64,000 bases of DNA, from positions 69,135,467 to 69,199,466 of the forward strand of contig NC_045441.1 of assembly GCF_002776525.5 (NCBI RefSeq), given 5' to 3'. Positions 43,803-55,650 of the stretch are shown here, piece after piece. Position 1 is the first letter of the stretch; each line of letters opens with the position of its first letter. Source of the DNA: Piliocolobus tephrosceles. Its lineage: Eukaryota > Chordata > Mammalia > Primates > Cercopithecidae. The notes below the pieces were generated by a model. That model was given only the letters and a program-made list of their open reading frames with translations, was not told the DNA's origin and made no database searches. The translations under genes and the position numbers were made by a program.

Positions 43803-44879
43803 CCCAGTAGTGGGATGGCTGGGTCACATGGTACGTCTAGATCTAGATCCTTGAGGAATCGCCATACTGTTTTCCATAATGGTTGAACTAGTTTACAATC
43901 CCACCAACAGTGTAAAAGTGTTCCTGTTTCTCCACATCCTCTCCAGCACCTGTTGTTTCCTGACTTTTTAATGATTGCCATTCTAACTGGTGTGAGATGG
44001 TATCTCATTGTGGTTTTGATTTGCATTTCTCTGATGGCCAGTGATGATGAGCATTTTATCATGTGTCTGTTGGCTGTATGAATGTCTTCTTTTGAGAAAT
44101 GTCTGTTCATATCCTTTCCCCACTTTTTGATGGGGTTGTTTGTTTTTTTCTTGTAAATTTGTTTGGGTTCTTTGTAGATTCTGGATATTAGCCCTTTGTC
44201 AGATGAGTAGATTGCAAAAATTTTCTCCCATTCTGTAGGTTGCCTGTTCACTCTGATGGTAGTTTCTTTTGCTGTGCAGAAGCTCTTTAGTTTAATCATA
44301 TCCCATTTGTCAATTTTGGCTTTTGCTGCCGTTGCTTTTGGTGTTTTAGACATGAAGTCCTTGCCCATGCCTATGTCCTGAATGGTAAAGACACATGCAC
44401 ACGTATGTTTATTGCGGCACTATTCACAATAGCAAAGACTTGGAATCAACCCAAATGTCCATCTGTGACAGACTGGATTAAGAAAATGTGGCATATATAC
44501 ACCATGGAATATTATGCAGCCATAAAAAAGGATGAGTTTGTGTCCTTTGTAGGGACATGGATGCAGCTGGAAACCATCATTCTTAGCAAACTATCACAAG
44601 AACAGAAAACCAAACACCGCATGTTCTCACTCATAGGTGGAAACTGAACAATGACATCACTTGGACTCGGGAAGGGGAACATCACACATCGGGGCCTCTC
44701 ATGGGGGAGGGGAGGGGGGAGGGATTGCATTGGGAGTTATACCTGATATAAATGATGAATTGATGGGTGCTGACGAGTTGATGGGTGCAGCACACCAACA
44801 TGGCACAAGTATACATATGTAACAAACCTGCACGTTATGCACATGTACCCTAGAACTTAAAGTATAATAATACAAAAAA
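43803..44879 (+). mobile_element. Twin-primed, 5'-inverted L1PA insertion
   Basis: The left part (43803-about 44387) is ORF2 sequence in reverse. Its minus-strand frame encodes the C-terminal ORF2 region, including 'WDMIKLKSFCTAKETT' and 'NPIKKWGKDMNRHFSKEDI', and ends at the 'cctgaatggt' junction. The right part (about 44388-44879) continues ORF2 in sense from 'aaagacacatgcacacgtat' through the 3' UTR ('cacatgtaccctagaactta'). The two parts abut closely in L1 coordinates. Perfect 17-bp target duplications flank the whole. It is well preserved and primate-specific. Confidence 0.93.
43834..44368 (-). pseudogene. L1 ORF2 C-terminal fragment in the inverted part
   Basis: An open minus-strand frame of nearly 180 codons within the L1 matches the region after the ORF2 reverse transcriptase, including the 'HCWWDCKLVQPLWKTVWRFL' part. 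The endonuclease and reverse transcriptase are absent. The frame runs out of the L1 at the target-site duplication. Not functional. Confidence 0.85.
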
Positions 44880-44896
44880 AATAATAGCATTTTATG

Positions 44897-45059
44897 GTTT
44901 ATTAAAGAATACCAGATAATGTCTTTTTGGGCAGCTCTTCTTTCTCCAACCTACTTGGAAATGCCAGAGAGGCTTCTCTTCTCTAGCTGCAGTATTTCCT
45001 ACATGACATCATTCAATTTAATGTTTTAAAATACAATATAACTGTATATTGCTCTCAAA
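44897..45059. other. No recognised feature
   Basis: Short flank between the L1PA and an L2 relic. Confidence 0.35.
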
Positions 45060-45345
45060 TTTATGTTTCTAGGCTTAACCTCTCACCTGAACTTCATTAT
45101 ATTCAACTGGCTAATTGATATGTTCATTTGAATATCTAAGAAGCACTCTGTACCTTTGATAGTCCACATTTTTCAAATTAGATTGCCTGTCAATCATCAT
45201 TATTAAATAAGACACTCTATTTCCACTCATTTTAAATGTTCTGTTTTAATATATTAATTTCCTCTATGTACTCAGATCTGTTTCTAAACCTTTCTTCTTT
45301 TCCTGTTTCTAAGTCACTATCCTATTTTAATTTTGCAGTAGATTC
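45060..45345 (+). mobile_element. L2 LINE relic, sense
   Basis: 'cctctcacctgaacttcatt', 'attcaactggctaattgata' and 'tgaatatctaagaagcactc' follow the L2 ORF2 3' text ('atccaactgcctactcgaca', 'tctaataggcatctc'). Strongly diverged, with approximate edges. Confidence 0.5.
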
Positions 45346-46007
45346 GCAGTTTCTGGTTTGGAAGACAGCCATTGTAAGATGATTAAGGGCATTGACTCTT
45401 GCCTTATATATGTCCCTCCATTTAAATTGCATGAAACATGTGAAGATAAAGAGATATTACTCCATGGTTATGTTACTTCATACAGTATACTTGACTTTAA
45501 GAAAGGGAGATTATTCCAGATGGGCATAGCCTTGTCACATGAGCTCATTAAAAACTGAGAGTTTTCTCAGCCTGGTGGCAAAAAAGAAAGATAAATTCAA
45601 GATGTAAGAGTATTTGGAGAATTATATAATCATATAGGATGCTTTGGAAGAAGAGGGGATTTAATGGCAGTAGGAAGAACAGTTGGGAACTTATTTCCAA
45701 AGTCAAAGGCAAAGTAAAATTGAACAAAAACTATATTTCAAGAAGCACCATAAAGGTAAAATTGACCGAATTTCAAAAGTAATTTAAGTTGTTGGTAGGG
45801 GTGGATGAATTCAAGCTGACTTTGAGGTTTTAAATATAGATGTTATGTCATTGTTAATAAATACAGGCAAAAGCATGGGTCATAGAAAATAGGCAGAAGT
45901 CAGTTAATTTGCATATGACTATTGAGTTTACAATTCTGGAGAAAAATCTAGGTGAAAGCAATCTGACTGTTACAAATAAGAACCTTATAGTACGGTCAAG
46001 GATGAAT
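45346..46007. other. No recognised feature
   Basis: AT-rich. A possible remnant of a MIR 5' end ('gattaagggcattgactctt' at 45379) is too short to call. Confidence 0.35.
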
Positions 46008-46115
46008 CAGTCTTGGGTTGATTTTTACCCTTTCCTTTGCCATGGACTAGCTGTTTGATCTTGAAGAAACAGGTGAACTATCCTGAGCTTCAGTTTCCTC
46101 ATGTACTGAGGTAAG
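46008..46115 (+). mobile_element. MIR core, sense
   Basis: 'ggactagctgtttgatcttg' and 'gagcttcagtttcctcatgt' are the MIR core (consensus 'actagctgtgtgaccttggg', 'cctcagtttcctcatctg'). Confidence 0.72.
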
Positions 46116-46379
46116 AGAGTCAATTGAATTCACCATTTACTGACCCTCTACCATGTGGAACATACTGTTTTAGGAATTATAGAAAATAAAACTGAAGTGA
46201 TCTGAAAGGCACCAAAAAAGGACTATGATTAATTTTGCTAGATAAAGATGAGTGGCTGAGTTTAAGAGACACCCAGATGGGCAGGATCAGAACTCGCGAT
46301 CCAGTGAAATGGTCCTATGAAATGAAGATTTACCTCCTAATGCAAAAATTCCAATACCTGTTTCTCCAGCTCTAAAAAC

Positions 46380-46654
46380 AATTTTAACTGGGTTTTATTT
46401 CTTACCATATAAAATCTAAACTCCAAAGCACTGAGTACAAGACCATTTATGATCCTTCTTGCCTTCTTTCCCAGATACTGCTTCTACTTTCTACCCTAGA
46501 ACTTGTACATGTTATTTCTTTTGTCTACAATACTTTTACCTACCAAGATGTTGCTTACTTAATGAGTGGCTATCAAAACTTCAAGAACTTCCCCGACCTA
46601 GATGGTATTATTCATCTATGCTCATGCATACTCTTTTTTTCTTTCTTTCTTTCT

Positions 46655-46687
<33 letters not shown>

Positions 46688-46830
46688 TCTTGAAGCATGA
46701 CCTTCACTTATTGGAGTTAAAATATTATTATTGGTTCAGATTTCCTTTCCTCATTAGGTAGACATTCTTGAAGACGAGGTTCATTTCAAACTTTAATGTT
46801 TTCATTAAATATTCAGTTTGAGTGTGTGCA
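46380..46830 (+). mobile_element. L2 LINE relic with T-rich expansion
   Basis: 'aaaatctaaactccaaagca', 'gaccatttatgatccttctt' and 'aacttcaagaacttccccga' follow the L2 3' region. A (CTTT)n/(T)n tract at 46634-46686 interrupts it. After that, 'gacattcttgaagacgaggt' fits the L2 'cttgaggacaggg' part. The 100-codon frame across it is not a gene. Confidence 0.6.
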
Positions 46831-48239
46831 TCTTGGCATTGACTTTACCAGCAGTTCTGAGCTCAAACCAGGTCTTCATCAAATAACTGCTAAATAACTA
46901 TTGCTGCAGATAGATCCATGTCAGTTTTCTGAAGTGCTATCCCGCTAAATTCTAAATGCATTTCTAAATTGCAACAATCAGTTTCTATTTTAAGTATAGC
47001 AGAGAAAGAGCTTATCTAAAACAAAATTTCACATAGAGATCAACTCATTCTTTTAGAAGCTAAAGGAGATTTTAATCTTTTTTCTAAAAGGCATTTTACT
47101 CTCATACCTATATAAATTTTTAGAAAAAATACATTCAATTAATTCTACAATCAAATGCTTACTTGTAAGCTTGCATCCCAATTTGTTTCAATCTCAATTT
47201 AGGACCTTCCTCTGCTAGCACATTTATAGAACTGGGACATCTGCTACTATTGGACACTCAGGCCCATGTAAGAGCCAGCTGCAGCATTCATTATTTATTT
47301 GAACAGCTTGTTGATTTGTAAGTCTTTAAAAATTCTCCTGTTAAGCACCAATGTGAGATTTTATTTTCTTTTGTATTTTCCTTTTTTGGACAAATACAAG
47401 TTTCTATGAACAGGGTCTGAGTAATTAAGCTAACAGGAAGAGATCTCCGAAACAATGCCACCCACCGTATATCTATATGTATATTGGATAAAGTGAAAAG
47501 ATAGTATTGTTTTGTGCTCTGCAAGATACTTATTAAAGTGTCCACCTTAAAGATGAAAAACCCCTGAATATTTTTACTTCCACAATTACTCAGTAGTATA
47601 ATTGATGCATATAGAATATGCATGACCAAGTGGCAAGCAAAATTTTGACAGGTAAATTTTGACAATTTGTCATTTTCTAATTGGTTCCCACAAATTTCAT
47701 TACAAAAATGAAATTATTTTAAATCCTAGATATTTTAAATGTTAAAATTTTAAGAATTAAATCCAAAAATAGTTTTGAAACTGAATATATTATTTTCTTT
47801 CCTAAAATGGTCATGATGGGGTTTTTTGATTGCCATTAATGAGGCACAAATGAAAAATAAATTGATGTTCAAAGTGGATTATATATATATTTCTCACAAT
47901 TTTTCAGAATGTTCAACAAGGGCTGAAAAAAAAGACATCCGAGAACTTTATCTCAAACTTCACACACACAATAAAAATGAAAAAGCACTAAAGAAATCTT
48001 TTAGAATGGTGTGTTGTCATATAAATGCCTCCTTATTTCTAACACAGTCACTTTTGTTAATTAGCTAAAGCTATATGCTGAAATAATCACTTCGATGGTT
48101 GATCTGTGTGGATGGCACACAGCATATTTCTGCTTGTTTTACTATAATGAGTACCATGTATTTTAAACCATGAATTTCCAATTATATGTAAAGAATGATA
48201 TTTATTAACATTAATACTGTTTAAACAATGCTACAATAT
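46831..48239. other. No recognised feature
   Basis: AT-rich sequence. The 124-codon minus frame at 47291-47665 has no recognisable domain, and its codon content looks random. Confidence 0.35.
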
Positions 48240-48365
48240 TGTATAGTCAAATTAGGTATTCATTTTTATATCATTATGAAAATAATACATGATCATTATG
48301 AAATATTTAGAAAATATCCAACACGAAAAGAGTCATATTTTTCCCATATAGCATCTACATACTTT
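48240..48365 (-). repeat. Old L1 3'-end-like repeat, left part of a split copy
   Basis: 'aataatacatgatcattatg' and 'tttagaaaatatccaacacg' resemble the antisense text of old L1 3' regions, which appears to continue at 53290-53720. The later L1M (48375-53282) separates the parts. Tentative. Confidence 0.4.
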
Positions 48366-48374
48366 TTCCTAGCT

Positions 48375-51300
48375 TCATAAAGGCTTAATTGACAAATAAA
48401 AATTATATATATTTATGGTGAAAAATGTGAAGTTTTCATATATGTATACATTGTTTAATAATTAAATCAAGATGATTAACATATCCATCACCTCACATAC
48501 TTCTCTTTTTTAAGTGAAAACATTTAAGATCTATGCTCTTAGCAATTTTGATGTATATGATATATTATTATTGATTATAGTCACCATGCTGTACAGTAGA
48601 TCTCCAGAACATAGTCTTTCTGTCTGGGACTTTGTACCCTTTGACCAGTATCTCCTCATTCCTTGCTCTCCTTCCTTAGCAAGTGATTTTTGTATGTTGG
48701 TTTCATAATCTGCACCTTTACTGTTATTCTATCGGTTTTTTGGTGAAATCTTAAATGATTTCTATATATAAGATTATGTCATCTGCAATTAGACACAATT
48801 TAACTTCTTTCCTATTTGGATGCCTTTTATTTCTTTCTCTTGCTTAATTGCTCTGGCTAAGACTTCTAATACTATATTGAATAGGAGTGGTAAATGTATA
48901 TATCCTTGCCTTGTTCCTGATCTTGGATGAAAAACTTTCAACTTTTAACTATTGAGTATAATGTTAACTGTGGTACATATGTGGCTTTTATTATGTTGAG
49001 GGACATTCCTTTTGTATCTAATATGTTGACAGTTTTTATGACGAAAGAATGTTGCATTTCATCAAATGCTTTTTCTGCATCAATTGACATGATGATACAG
49101 TTTTTGTCCTTCCTTCTGTAATGTGATATATCACATTTTTTATATGCATATGTTGGACCATTCTTGCATTCCATAAATAGATCCCACTTGATCATGATGA
49201 TTGTTCCTTTAAATATGCTGTTAAATTCGGTTTGGTAGTATTTTGTTGAGAATTTTACATTTATGTTCATCAGGAATATTGCCCTGCAATTTTCTTTCCT
49301 TGTAGTGTCTTTATCTGGTGTTAGTATCAGTTTCATGCTGGACTCATAAAATGAATTTGGAAGTATTCTCTGATCTTTAATTTTTTTTGTTAAAGTTTGA
49401 GCACGAGTTGTATTCATTCTTCTTTAAATGTTTGATAGAATTCACCTGTGAAGGTGTATGCTACCGGGCTTTAATTTGATAAGATATATTTTATTACTAT
49501 TCAATCCCCTTACTCATGATTGGTCTGCTCATATTTTCTGTTTCTTCATAATTCAGTCTTGGTAGGTTACATGTTCTAGGAATGTATCCATTCTTTCTAG
49601 GCTATCCAATTTATTGGCATATAATTGTTCATGGTAATCTCTGATAATCTTTTGTATTTCTATTCATAGTAGACACAATCATGTATAAGGTCTCCTCTTG
49701 CATTTCTGGTTTTGTTTATTTGAGTCTTGTTTTCTTTTTCTTAGTCTAGTCACAGGTTGATCAGTTTTGTTTATGTTTTCAAAAAAATAACTTTTAGTTT
49801 CATTGATCTGTTCTATTATTTTTTCCAGTCTGTATTTTATTTATTTTTGCTCTCATCTCTGTTATTTTCTTTCCTCACTAACTGTGGGCTTAGTTTGGTT
49901 TTCTTCTAGTTCCTTGGGGTGTAATTTTTTTTTATTTGAGAGCTTTCTTCTTTTTGAATGTAGTCATTTATTGCTATAAACTACCCTCTTAGAACTGCTT
50001 TTGCTATACCCTGTAAGTTTTGGTTTGTTATGTTTTCATGTTCATTTATCTCTACATAGTTTTTAAAATTTCCTTTTTGATTTCTTCTTGACCCATTGGT
50101 TGTTCAGGATCATGTTGTTTAGTTTCCACTTACTTGTGAATTGTCCAAAATACCTTCTGTTATTTATTTCCAGTTTTATGCCATAGTGTTCAGAAAAAAT
50201 ATATGATATGATTTCAGTCTTCTTAATGTGTTAAGATTCATTTTGTGGCTTACCATATGATCTATCCTGGAAAATGTTGTGTATGCACCTGAGAAAAATC
50301 TTTATTACGCTGCTGTTGGATGCAAAGCATTTTATGTCTGGTCTGTTAGGTCCATTTGATCTAAAGTATAGCTCGAGTCTGCTGTTTCCTCATTGACTTT
50401 CTGTTTGTATTACCTGTGTGTTATTCAAAGTAGGATTTTGAAGTCTCCTACTACTGTGGTATTACTATCTATCTCTCTCTTCAGATTTATTAATATTTGC
50501 TTTATATATTTAGGTGCTCCAATGTTGAGTGCATATCTATTTATAATTATTATTTCTTCTAAATGAATTGACCCCTTTGTCAGTATGTAATAACCTTGTT
50601 TGTTTGCTTTTTTAGTTTTTTCACTATTTCTATTACCTCTATTAGTGACAGCTAACAGAAATATAGCTCTCTCTACTCTCATTTGATTTCCATTTGCATG
50701 GAATGTCTTTTGCCATTCCCTCACTCTCAGTCCATGGTTGTCCTTACAGATGAACTGAGACTTTGGCAGACAGCATACATTTGAGTCTTGTTTTTTATTT
50801 TAATTCTTTCAGCCACTCTGTGTTTTTGATTGGAGATTTTAATTCATTTACATTCAATGTAATTATTATTAAGTGAGGATTTATTCCTGCCATTTTGTTA
50901 ATTTTTCTTGGTTGTTTTGTAGAACTTTTCTTTTTCTATTGTCTTTCTTTGTGGTTTAATGAGTTTCTATAATGTTATTTTCTTCATCTTTTTTGTATCT
51001 GCTATAAGGTTTTGCTTTGTGATTATTATAAGGCGTACACTAAACATCTTATAGTTACAATAGGCTGTTTTAAGCTGATAAAAACTTAACTTGGATTGTA
51101 TAGAAAACACACTTTTACTTCCCCCACCGTATTTGATGTTTCGGATGTCACAACTTATATCTTTTTTCATTGTGTCTTAAATTATTAAAGCTATTTTTAA
51201 TAATTGTTATTTTTAATAATTATAAACTTATTATTTTAATAATTTTTAAATTTTAATATTTTTAATAATTTTTAATTTTAATATATTTTTAATAACTTTC

Positions 51301-53282
51301 AATAATTTTAAACCTTTATACTTGAAACATTACTAATTTATATACCACCATTACAGTATTATGGTAGTCTTAATTTGACTATGTACTTCCATTTTTCAGT
51401 GAGTATTATATTTGCATATGTTTTTATGTTACTAATTAGCATCCTTTTGTTTCAACTTGAAGAATTTCCTTTGGCATTTCTTATAAGGCAGGTCTAGTGG
51501 TGATAAACTCCCTTGGCTTTTCTGTCTGGTAAAGTCTTTTCTTCCTTTTTAAATGGCAATTATAGCTGGTAAACTATGCTTATGTGACAATTTTTTGTCT
51601 TTTGGTTTTCTTACAGAACTTTGGCTGTATCATCACACTCTCTCTCTGGCCTGCAAAATTTTTGCTAAGAACTCCACAGATAGCCTTATCACATCCTCTT
51701 GTGTGTGAGAATATTTTTTCTCTTGCTGTTTTCAAGATTCTCTCTTCAACTTTGGTTTTTAACAGTTTGATTTCATGTCTTGATAAAGTTAGACTTTTTA
51801 GGTTGAATCTGATTGGAGACCTGTGAATTTCTTATACCTAAATGTTTATATCTTTTTACAGATTTGGAAAGTTTTAAACAATTACTTCCTTAATAAACTT
51901 TCTGTCCTGTTCTCGCACTCTTTTCCTTCTTCAATCTTATAATACAAATGTTAGCTGTCTTGATGTTGTCCCATAAATTTTGTAGGATTTCTTGATTTGT
52001 TTCTAGTCTCTTTTCTTTTTTATCCCCCTCTCTGAGTAAATATTTTCCAATTACCTGTCTTCAAGTTTATAGGTTCTTTCTTCTGCTTGATCAATTCTGG
52101 TGCTGACAATTTCTATTTCCATTTTTCATTGTATTCATTATATTATTCATCTACAGAATTTCTGTGTGGTTCCTTTGTATGATTTCAGTTTCTCAGTTAA
52201 ATTTTGTTCATGTATTATTTTCCTGATTTTGTTGAGTTGTCTATCTGTATGTCCTTATGATTTGCTGAGCTTTCTTTCAACAATTATTTTGAATTACTTC
52301 TCAGAAAATGTATAGATCTCCATTTTTGTGTGTGTGTCAGTTACTGGAAAGTTACTATTATTTTGGTGGTGTTATATTTCTTTGGTTTTTCAAGGTTTTT
52401 TGTTGCCTTGCATTGATGTCTATAAACGTGATGGAGTAATAATCTCTTCTGTACTTTAAGACTTGTTTTCTGTGGGAAAAGACACTCCCCTAACATCAGG
52501 TGAGAGAGCTCCAACTGTGTGGAATGTGGTAGTTCTGGCTTGAGGTGAGGGTGCAGCAGTGTAGTCTCTGTTTAGCTCTGTCAACTGAGGCTGGTGTTGG
52601 CAAAGATTGCAGAGATCCTCCGAGGAGGCCAAGGCTGTGGATATCCTTAGTGGTGGCAAGGGCTGTTGGGTTGTTCAGTGACAAATGCTGCTCAGTCCTC
52701 TTAATCTATTTTTCTCCAACCAGTGAAGCCATGACCAAGGGCATCCCTCTTGGCTGCTGGCCCAGCTTCCAGGTATGCTTGTGGTGAGGTGGGTACATAC
52801 AATGTGGCTGTTGCTCTAGGGTCAATGGTTTGCACAGGGTCAAGAGGGTTGAGTTATCTGGACTCTGGAGCAGCATAACATTGACTCCATCTGGTGAGGA
52901 GGGCAGTAGCATCTCCCTCTCCTACGGTCAATAGTGAGGTTGGTGGTCTCAGTACTGAAAGATGCTAGTGTCCTTTGCTGAGAAGGCTACTGTGCACGTC
53001 AGTTGTATTCATCACATAGCTGATACTGTTATCTCTTGCACTTCCTCCTTCCTAACCATTTCCACATCTCAAGTATGCTGGTCTCCCCAGCAATCCTTTC
53101 TGTGTGAATATTTTCCTTTTTTTTCCTTCTCCTTATTGTGTTGCTGCAAGTTCTTGAATGAATACTTGAACCCTTCCATGAGTATTATCATTAATGAATA
53201 AATGTCTTTTTATTGTTGGGGGTGCAGGGAGAAGAAGGTTTCTATCTCCTACTCTGTCACCTTGCTGATGTCACTCTGTAGT
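48375..53282 (-). mobile_element. Near end-to-end but internally deleted L1M, antisense
   Basis: In plus-strand order there is a reversed 3' UTR ('aattgacaaataaaaattat', 'aacatatccatcacctcaca', 'tgtacagtagatctccagaa'), then at about 48710 a jump into reversed ORF2 reverse transcriptase. This is followed by the rest of ORF2, ORF1 ('ataaggcaggtctagtggtg' at 51483) and a GC-richer 5' UTR (52440-53282) that ends 'accttgctgatgtcactctg', the usual L1M 5' terminus. The region between the reverse transcriptase and the 3' UTR is missing. Frames are broken. An AT-rich expansion (TTTTTAATAATT units) lies at 51178-51310. Confidence 0.85.
48938..49417 (-). pseudogene. L1 ORF2 reverse-transcriptase remnant
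   Basis: The minus-strand frame of 159 codons contains 'NSFYESSMKLILTPDKDTTR', 'AIFLMNINVKFSTKYYQTEF' and 'IIMSIDAEKAFDEMQHSFVI', which correspond to reverse-transcriptase blocks 1-3 of L1 ORF2 (including the first catalytic Asp in SIDAEKAFD). The FADD block is not in this frame. It has no L1 start and many substitutions, so it is inactive. Confidence 0.85.
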
Positions 53283-53289
53283 ATATATA

Positions 53290-53720
53290 TCTTTAATAAT
53301 GTGATCATGTAGTACATATGCTATTGAAAATTTCTTTTCAGTTAACACATATTAAACACTTTCCCATACAACTTGTAACCTCCTGTGATATATTATTTTT
53401 TATGCATGAATGCTATTTAATCATAAAGATGAACTATAGTTTATGTAATGAGATCTCTATATTTGATCTTTTGTTCATAGATATTTGCTACAATGAATAA
53501 GTCAAAAGAAAACATAATTTTTTTAACATTTCATGATAAAATCCTTGTTATATATTGTTATAAAGGACAAAGGGAACACCCTTTCTAAGATACTAATACT
53601 TACAGTTGATTTTGCTTATCCAAAATTTTCCACCAGTTGTCTACCTATTGATTGCTATAAATTACTGTATACTTTCATGATTCCTTTAGCAAATATATGT
53701 TAACTGTAGAAAAAGTCTTA
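53290..53720 (-). repeat. Old L1 3'-end-like repeat, right part of a split copy
   Basis: 'tttcttttcagttaacacat', 'tatgcatgaatgctatttaa' and 'agatatttgctacaatgaat' resemble the old antisense L1 3' text that began at 48240. Diverged and tentative. Confidence 0.4.
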
Positions 53721-55079
53721 AATTTCTTCAATAGAAATATTACCCAAATATAACAAAAAAAAAAGAACTCTCCCAATCTCACTACTTGACTGTACATACA
53801 ATAAAGTTGTTAATAATTAATGTCACAATGAGAAATATAAGATTGTATTACTTCTTCCCAACCTCACTTGGAGATTTTCTGTTTGCTTTTTACCCAATCT
53901 TTTTTTAAATTATAAATTGAATATATTTTTTCCATTTAATTTTTTCCTTTACAAACTTTGAAATTACACACCTCATTTTTGTCCTTTTAAAGGTTATTAT
54001 AGAAAAATGTATTTCTAACCTGAACCTAAATTAAATACTGTTTTTCCAAAGAAGGCAAATACCATAGAGTAAGATAACAATTATTATCCCTCTCTTGATA
54101 CAAATGTTCTTCCCAGTATTTTATTGCCATTGTTTCATGTAACAAAAATTGACTATTTATGCACACATTTACCAATTTCTCAGCTTACTATTCTTCTTGT
54201 ATCCCCAACATTTCTTTTAGTTATTTCTAAAATTTCCATTTCATATATGTGTATATTGTGAATCTTCCAGATACGGTTTTTGTTTCCTTTATTCTGCAAG
54301 TGTTGTAGTTTTTTTGCTTAATTTCCTTTTTTTGTTAGCTTTTTCATCATCCATAAGGTAAGAACTGTGCAGATTCTGTTTCTCAGAAAGGTTGGTTAAT
54401 TATTAATAATTGTCAGCATCCCCTACTTTTGTGAAGGTCAAATCTCAGCTATACAGAAGGGACCAAATTAATTTGCACAGCTCCCAATCATGTTCTGGAT
54501 TGAAATAAAATTTTCTTATGTACATATCTTTTAAACTAAAATCATATATTTTATCCTTCACTCACCAGCCCCAATCCGTGCATTTTTGCAAGTTATAAAA
54601 TGTCAGTTAATACATGCAAAGTGAAAATTTCTAGAGTTCTACCAGAATTATTTACATATCTGGTTCAACCTATTTCAGGCAAATAAATGATATTCTTCCA
54701 TGTTTTATTTTTCTGTATATTTTGAACAATATAAAATGATTCAAAAATTTATGTGTGAAATGCCTTTTTGTACATTTTCTTGCATTTCTTTTTATATTTC
54801 ATTGAACATTTTCATGATGGTGTGGTGATATGTAGCAATGGAGAGCATAGCTAATTACTTCATCATCTTTCTTGGAAGTCCTCAAACTAAGATTTTGTTA
54901 ATAACTTCTGAGGTATCATATTTAGTGGTGGAGCTACTAAGGTAAATAGCATTCTTAATTTATTTTCTCTCTTCTCTTTTCTCTCTTCTCTTCTAATCTT
55001 CTTGCAGGCTTTTGGATATGTTATTCTTCAAATTTATATTGTTTTTATTTCTCAACATATTATTACTCATGCATGGAGT
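53721..55079. other. No recognised feature
   Basis: AT-rich. A CT-rich run (TTCTCTTCTC units) lies at 54963-55000. I can name no repeat. Confidence 0.35.
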
Positions 55080-55650
55080 CTATCAATTTTCATAGTTTCA
55101 ACAGCTACTTCTTTCTCAGAATTCCCAGTTCTGTAATCCAGCCATAATATATACTGTGAGCTTCAATTCTACCCCTCCAGAGTCTTGTCAATTATCTCCA
55201 TCAACTTATTTATTTTGCTATTTCTCAACTTTAAGATACCCAAACTCAAATTCTCTTATTTTTGCTCTACTTTAATGATTTTCATTTTCTACCATTTCCA
55301 ATGTATTTATGGTGACTCTATTTTTCTCTACTCACAGGGTCAAAATATCAGAATTTCTTTGATATTAAACTTTTGTTTGTACTCCAAAGTTTTACTAATT
55401 CTGTATCTTCAATGTCTTTTTGTTTTTAGCACTCACTTTTCTTTCCTGGTGCCATCATTGCTGTTTAGTCCATCATTATATTTCACTTACTAAGAAACAG
55501 AAGCCTTCATACTGGCTCCCATATTACTGACCTCTTAAAGTCACTTTCAGGCATACTGTAACCCATTCTCTTTGTCATGTATACTCTACTTTTCCACCTT
55601 CAAGTTATTATTTACACTTCTTAAGCATACTGGCCCACAGCAGCTAGAAG
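55080..55650 (+). mobile_element. L2 LINE relic, sense
   Basis: 'ttctcaactttaagataccc' with 'aaactcaaattctcttattt', then 'ctggtgccatcattgctgtt' and 'cttcatactggctcccatat' occur in the order of L2 ORF2 ('catctcaaacttaacatgtc', 'accatcatctctcgcctgg', 'ctaactggtctccctg'). Very diverged, with approximate limits. The 102-codon frame at 55185-55493 is a chance frame. Confidence 0.5.

Noticed and set aside
43784..44368. 194-codon minus frame as a host gene
   Set aside because: It is the inverted ORF2 part of the L1PA, running a few codons into the target-site duplication.
46459..46761. 100-codon plus frame as a gene
   Set aside because: It overlaps an L2 relic and a T-rich tract that supplies a long Phe run.
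52456..52912. GC-richer stretch with several open frames on both strands
   Set aside because: It is the 5' UTR of the antisense L1M, which is naturally GC-richer. No separate gene or CpG island is supported.
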